From Bacteroidaceae bacterium (GTDB lineage: Bacteria; Bacteroidota; Bacteroidia; Bacteroidales; Bacteroidaceae), in the NCBI GenBank assembly GCA_024698925.1, contig JAILQO010000082.1:1-53721 (forward strand): a stretch of 53,721 nucleotides of DNA, written 5' to 3'. Below are positions 49,777 to 53,721 of the stretch, one piece after another. The notes under the pieces are model-generated. The model was not told where the DNA came from. It did not search any database and saw only the letters and a list, made by a program, of their open reading frames with translations. A program made the position numbers and the translations under genes. How positions within the stretch are numbered: the first letter of the stretch is position 1; every line of letters starts with the position of its first letter.

Positions 49777-52494
49777 CTCGAAGAGGTTGAATTGTCCTGT
49801 GAGCGGATCGATATTCCCTTCGCGAGCAGGAACACTCTCTTCCGGCTCCTCATTCAGGGACTGAGCCTCGCTGTCGCTTGAGTCCTCCGAATATTCCGAG
49901 TCCTCTAAGGAGTCCTCTTCTTGAGAGCCGTCGTCCTCCCCACCCTCGCGAGAAGGATCAGGAGTTGGAACACGCGTGGGCTCTAATTCTTCAATGTTGG
50001 CGAGGGCAAAGGTGGTAATACGTTTGCCCTTAGCTTTGAAGCTCTTCTGACCGATAAACTGCTCGGCATCAATCTCCAGCGGGTCACGGAAATCATCGGG
50101 AGCAGCGTAGGTGGCAAGCAGACGCGGATAGACGGTATCCGTGAGCAGCAGCAACCGGCTTTCGGCATTTTCTCCGAGGAAATTCTGATGGCGTGAGGTT
50201 GCCTCCAAAGTGAAACGCTTGAGATAAGGATAACCCTGATCGGCATCGAAGAGGGCTGCCGTCCACACCTTTTGCTCATCGTACTTCTCGATGCGGAGAA
50301 TGTTCTGCTCGTAGTGGTTGTTGAGGTCGAAGTTCGTCGTGTAGAATTCGCCATTGTCAAGGATGACCAAGATGGCATCCTCGCTGTGGAACTCACCGAG
50401 GTACTGTCCATGATCATCGTAATTGAGGCGCTTGACATCCCAGTCGAACCACACCTTGCGGCCTCCGAGCGTAGAGCTGCCGTGACTCTTGAGGCCAATG
50501 CGCTCCACATCGAGTTTCGTCAACAGATTACCCATCGAAGAACGCCCTTTGATCATGATCTCGCTGAAATCCTTGTCGAAGAAGGCACGACGCAGTCTGG
50601 GATTGGGCTTGAGACTCACTTTGATCACCTCGGCCTCGCCATTGGGATTAGCCGTGAAATAAGCTACGCGACTGCCCGGTTTGCCTTGCGTCAGGTCGTA
50701 CTCACGGTCACGGGTGATGCTGGTGACATTGAAGCGTTTGATGTAGAAAGCACCGTCGCGCCCGTCGCGATAGACACAGTTATAAATGGTACGCGTGTCG
50801 CCTTTCTTGAAAATGGCCACGTGCATGATTTGGCACTTGCGCTTTTCGGTCTTTGAGCGCTCCGTCTCGCCAACAAACACCTTCTCACCGATGCGGATAA
50901 TCTTGTAAGTGCCGTCTTTGTAGAAGATGATGACATCGTCAATGTCGGAACAGTTGCAGACGAACTCATCCTTCTTCAGCGAGGTGCCGATGAAGCCTTC
51001 CTCGCGGTTGATATAGAGTTTCTGGTTGGCCTCAACGACCTTGCTGGCCTCGATACTGTCGAAACTCCGGATTTCGGTAAGGCGCGGATAGTCCTTACCG
51101 TACTTGTTCTGGATGAAGCGGAACCAGTTGGCTGTGACTTCAATCATATTAGCCAGGTCGCGGTCTATCTCGGCCACCTCTTCCTTCATGCGGAGCATCG
51201 CCTCATCAGCCTTATCCTTATTGAATTTGGCGATGCGCTGCATCTTGATTTCCAAGAGGCGAAGGATATCGTCCTTCGTGACCTCGCGCACAAACTGCGG
51301 GTAGAAGGGAGTCAAACGCTCGTCAATATAAGCGCAGAGTTCATCCGTACTATTGGCATTTTCGAAGGGCTTTCCCTTATAAATACGTTCCTCGATGAAG
51401 ATGCGTTCGAGCGAAGCAAAATGCAGCGCCTCCATCAGCTCGCCACGACGAATCAACAACTCCTTACGCAGCAGTTCCTTGGTGTTATCCACGGAGCGGC
51501 GGAGCACTTCGGAAACGGTAAGGAAGCAGGGCTTATTCTCGTCAATGACACAGCAGTTGGGAGAGATGCTGACCTCGCAGTCGGTGCAGGCATACAAGGC
51601 ATCAATCGTCTTGTCGGAGCTGGCGCCCGGCATCAGATGAATCAGTATCTCAACACCTGCCGCAGTCATATCTTCCACCTTGCGCACCTTAATCTTTCCC
51701 TTCTCTGCTGCCTTCAAAATGCTGTCTATGAATTGGCTGGGCTTCTGGGGCGAACCCGTTGTCTTGCCAAAGGGGATTTCGGTGATGGCAAGCGTCTTTT
51801 GGTCGCGCTTCTCGATTTTGGCGCGCACACGCACCACGCCGCCACGCTGACCGTCGTTGTACTTGGACACATCAATGCTTCCGCCTGTGGGGAAATCGGG
51901 ATAGAGCTGGAAGGGCTCATCGTGGAGATAGGCGACGGCAGCCTCGCACAGCTCGTTCAGATTGTGGGGAAGAATCTTGGACGACAGGCCGACGGCAATG
52001 CCTTCTGCTCCCTGTGCCAGCAGCAATGGGAACTTCACAGGTAAGGTAATAGGCTCTTTGTTGCGACCGTCATAGGAGAGTTTCCACTCAGTTGTCTTGG
52101 GGTTGAAGACAACATCAAGGGCAAACTTCGAGAGGCGTGCCTCAATATAACGTCCGGCGGCAGCATCGTCACCTGTGAGGATGTTACCCCAGTTGCCCTG
52201 ACAATCGATAAGCAACTCCTTTTGGCCTAACTGCACCAACGCATCCTTGATAGAAGCATCACCATGGGGGTGGAACTTCATGGTTTCGCCGACGATGTTG
52301 GCCACTTTGTTGAAGCGTCCGTCGTCCATACGCTTCATGGTGTGCATAATGCGGCGCTGTACGGGTTTGAATCCGTCGGTGATATGCGGCACAGCACGTT
52401 CGAGTATTACATACGAGGCATAGTCAAGGAACCAGCCCTGGTACATCCGATTCAGATGATGAGTGATGCCATCTTGCACTTTTTTATCGTCCAT
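49771..52494 (-). CDS. parC: DNA topoisomerase IV subunit A / gyrase-A-like protein
   Basis: A 907-residue type IIA topoisomerase A subunit that cuts and rejoins DNA to decatenate chromosomes. Signatures: YVILERAVPHITDGFKPVQRR, FHPHGDASIKDALV, and the active-site Tyr116 in AAAGRYIEARLS, then FPTGGSIDVSKYN and a C-terminal beta-propeller region. The C-terminal tail (about 835-907) is acidic and holds VPTPDPSREGGEDDG, encoded by a GC-rich repeat at 49937-49976. The tail ends GQFNLFEE. A partner parE is not in the window. Divergent from glyS. Confidence 0.92.
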   Translation of the reverse strand: MDDKKVQDGITHHLNRMYQGWFLDYASYVILERAVPHITDGFKPVQRRIMHTMKRMDDGRFNKVANIVGETMKFHPHGDASIKDALVQLGQKELLIDCQGNWGNILTGDDAAAGRYIEARLSKFALDVVFNPKTTEWKLSYDGRNKEPITLPVKFPLLLAQGAEGIAVGLSSKILPHNLNELCEAAVAYLHDEPFQLYPDFPTGGSIDVSKYNDGQRGGVVRVRAKIEKRDQKTLAITEIPFGKTTGSPQKPSQFIDSILKAAEKGKIKVRKVEDMTAAGVEILIHLMPGASSDKTIDALYACTDCEVSISPNCCVIDENKPCFLTVSEVLRRSVDNTKELLRKELLIRRGELMEALHFASLERIFIEERIYKGKPFENANSTDELCAYIDERLTPFYPQFVREVTKDDILRLLEIKMQRIAKFNKDKADEAMLRMKEEVAEIDRDLANMIEVTANWFRFIQNKYGKDYPRLTEIRSFDSIEASKVVEANQKLYINREEGFIGTSLKKDEFVCNCSDIDDVIIFYKDGTYKIIRIGEKVFVGETERSKTEKRKCQIMHVAIFKKGDTRTIYNCVYRDGRDGAFYIKRFNVTSITRDREYDLTQGKPGSRVAYFTANPNGEAEVIKVSLKPNPRLRRAFFDKDFSEIMIKGRSSMGNLLTKLDVERIGLKSHGSSTLGGRKVWFDWDVKRLNYDDHGQYLGEFHSEDAILVILDNGEFYTTNFDLNNHYEQNILRIEKYDEQKVWTAALFDADQGYPYLKRFTLEATSRHQNFLGENAESRLLLLTDTVYPRLLATYAAPDDFRDPLEIDAEQFIGQKSFKAKGKRITTFALANIEELEPTRVPTPDPSREGGEDDGSQEEDSLEDSEYSEDSSDSEAQSLNEEPEESVPAREGNIDPLTGQFNLFEE
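49937..49976. repeat. GC-rich repeat in the parC tail
   Basis: CTCCCCACC, then palindrome CTCGCGAG (49945-49952), then AAGGATCAGGAGTTGG. Read on the minus strand as PTPDPSREGGED within the disordered acidic tail. Confidence 0.6.
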
Positions 52495-52521
52495 AAGGGA
52501 TTAAAAGGTCTATTTTGCTGG

Positions 52522-52529
52522 CAAAGATA
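52522..52529 (-). promoter_or_regulatory. Probable parC promoter (-7 box)
   Basis: TATCTTTG on the minus strand, 28 bp before the parC ATG. No good TTTG -33 box lies at the expected distance, so only the -7 element is supported. Confidence 0.45.
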
Positions 52530-52603
52530 GTGAAAAGATTAAATATTAAGGATTAAAGTTGAAAGTTTTTCTTCCTTTTTTCCGCTTTTTAGTGCTTTTT
52601 ACG

Positions 52604-52611
52604 TACCTTTG
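52604..52611 (+). promoter_or_regulatory. Probable glyS promoter (-7 box)
   Basis: TACCTTTG, 66 bp before the glyS ATG. The -33 region is a T-rich run without an exact TTTG. Divergent from the parC box within 82 bp. Confidence 0.55.
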
Positions 52612-52654
52612 CGCCCGAAAATCATCAAACATATAAACAATAAACATTAAACTG

Positions 52655-52667
52655 CGGGCTCAGCCCG
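52655..52667 (+). promoter_or_regulatory. Small perfect hairpin just upstream of glyS
   Basis: CGGGCT-C-AGCCCG, ending 10 bp before the ATG at 52678. In the mRNA it would sit over the ribosome-binding region. It may be another interspersed palindrome, since GGGCT/AGCCC words recur in the window. Confidence 0.4.
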
Positions 52668-52677
52668 TGAAAAAAGC

Positions 52678-53721
52678 ATGGCACAACAAGAAGACGTTTT
52701 CAAGAAAATCGTTTCCCATTGCAAGGAGTACGGCTTCGTATTCCCATCGAGTGATATTTATGATGGCCTCGGTGCTGTCTATGACTATGGTCAGAACGGC
52801 GTAGAGCTGAAGAACAACATCAAGCAGTACTGGTGGCAGTCTATGGTGCTGCTTCACCAGAACATCGTCGGTATCGACGCTGCTATCTTCATGCACCCCA
52901 CGACGTGGAAGGCCAGTGGCCACGTGGATGCTTTCAACGATCCCCTCATCGACAATCGCGACAGCAAGAAGCGCTACCGCGCTGACGTCCTCATCGAGGA
53001 TCAGATGGCCAAGTACGATGAGAAGATTGACAAAGAAATCGCTAAGGCCGCGAAGCGTTTCGGCGATGCCTTTGACGAGGCTCAGTTCCGCGCTACCAAC
53101 GGCCGTATCCTTGAGCTTCAAGGCAAGCGCGATGCCCTGCATGAACGTTTCCAGAAGGCCATGAACGCCAACGATCTGGAAGAGTTGCGTCAGATTATCC
53201 TCGACGAGGAAATCGTATGCCCCATCAGCGGCACACGCAACTGGACCGACGTGCGTCAGTTCAACCTGATGTTCAAGACCGAGGTGGGCAGTACCGCCGA
53301 AGGCACCTCCACCATCTACCTGCGCCCCGAGACCGCTCAGGGTATTTTCGTCAACTACCTGAACGTACAGAAGACGGGCCGCATGAAGCTTCCCTTTGGT
53401 ATCGCTCAGATTGGTAAGGCTTTCCGCAACGAGATTGTTGCCCGCCAGTTCATCTTCCGTATGCGCGAGTTTGAGCAGATGGAGATGCAGTTCTTCGTGA
53501 AGCCCGGTACCGAGCTTGAGTGGTTCTCGAAATGGAAGCAGACACGTATGGCTTGGCACCAGGCGCTGGGCTTTGGCGCTGAGAACTATCGTTTCCACGA
53601 CCACGACAAGCTGGCTCACTACGCCAACGCTGCCACGGATATCGAGTTCCACATGCCTTTCGGCTTCAAGGAGGTTGAGGGCATTCACTCTCGCACGAAC
53701 TTCGACCTTTCACAGCATGCC
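52678..53721 (+). CDS. glyS: Glycyl-tRNA synthetase, 5' part
   Basis: The first 348 residues of a single-chain (eukaryote/archaea-type) class II glycyl-tRNA synthetase; the gene runs off the window end. Visible: the N-terminus FKKIVSHCKEYGFVFPSSDIY, GLGAVYDYGQNGVELKNNIK, an SGHVDAFNDPL block, motif 2 (GKAFRNEI with LRPETAQGIFVNY before it), EFEQMEMQFFV, and DIEFHMPFGFKEVEGI. The enzyme charges tRNA-Gly and is essential. ATG 52678 is the first Met, directly at the family's conserved start. Confidence 0.95.
   Translation, partial: MAQQEDVFKKIVSHCKEYGFVFPSSDIYDGLGAVYDYGQNGVELKNNIKQYWWQSMVLLHQNIVGIDAAIFMHPTTWKASGHVDAFNDPLIDNRDSKKRYRADVLIEDQMAKYDEKIDKEIAKAAKRFGDAFDEAQFRATNGRILELQGKRDALHERFQKAMNANDLEELRQIILDEEIVCPISGTRNWTDVRQFNLMFKTEVGSTAEGTSTIYLRPETAQGIFVNYLNVQKTGRMKLPFGIAQIGKAFRNEIVARQFIFRMREFEQMEMQFFVKPGTELEWFSKWKQTRMAWHQALGFGAENYRFHDHDKLAHYANAATDIEFHMPFGFKEVEGIHSRTNFDLSQHA

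Overview
The window comes from a Bacteroidetes genome, most likely Prevotellaceae. Four things point there: Bacteroidetes promoters (TTTG, 19-20 bp, TAnnTTTG), BspA-type leucine-rich-repeat and PCMD/calycin-like surface proteins, TonB receptors paired with lipoproteins, and fused Prevotella/Bacteroides-type cobalamin enzymes. No rRNA, tRNA, CRISPR array, prophage or transposase was seen. Species cannot be named from the sequence.

Layout. Positions 39-4247 (-) hold two secreted proteins behind a roughly 370-nt folded leader with its own promoter. Positions 5063-13004 (-) hold yifB/comM, a sialate O-acetylesterase, a GH109-like oxidoreductase, recG and a small secreted protein. Positions 13156-16616 (+) hold a PCMD lipoprotein, a porin-like barrel and a calycin-like/PCMD protein, driven by a textbook promoter divergent from yifB. 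Positions 16755-19274 (-) hold a corrinoid/siderophore-type permease, its binding lipoprotein and the 3' stump of a TonB receptor. The stump is cut off by a 605-bp near-palindromic fold-back element (19264-19868).

Positions 19934-41300 (+) are a cobalamin regulon. A promoter and cobalamin riboswitch lead into a TonB receptor, an extracytoplasmic CbiK lipoprotein, a binding lipoprotein and a second TonB receptor. After an internal promoter come CbiH-CbiC, CbiE-CbiT, CbiG-CbiF, CbiJ-CbiD, a permease, CobU, CobT, CobS, CbiA, CbiP, CobD and CbiB. This covers ring contraction, amidation, aminopropanol attachment and lower-ligand assembly. CbiL, uroporphyrinogen methyltransferase, a corrinoid adenosyltransferase and the transporter ATPase are not in the window.

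Positions 41462-43979 (-) hold an ECF sigma factor between a secreted protein and a membrane protein. Positions 44151-49635 (-) hold GH20, GH97, an S41 protease lipoprotein and a barrel protein. parC (49771-52494, -) and glyS (from 52678, +, cut by the window end) close the window and diverge from each other.

The most unusual feature is a dense set of short interspersed repeats, many inside reading frames. They include (i) several families of 7-bp tandem repeats; (ii) a 40-bp hairpin cassette whose copies show paired stem changes; (iii) a three-copy element with inverted heptamer arms around a conserved core, always at a gene junction; (iv) GC-rich CCCTCC-N4-GGAGGG palindromes read as Pro/Ser/Gly-rich insertions; and (v) the large fold-back element, part of which recurs alone near 4956-5022. 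They supply start codons, stop codons, signal peptides and internal insertions in recG, btuB, cbiET, cbiHC, cbiB, parC and others.
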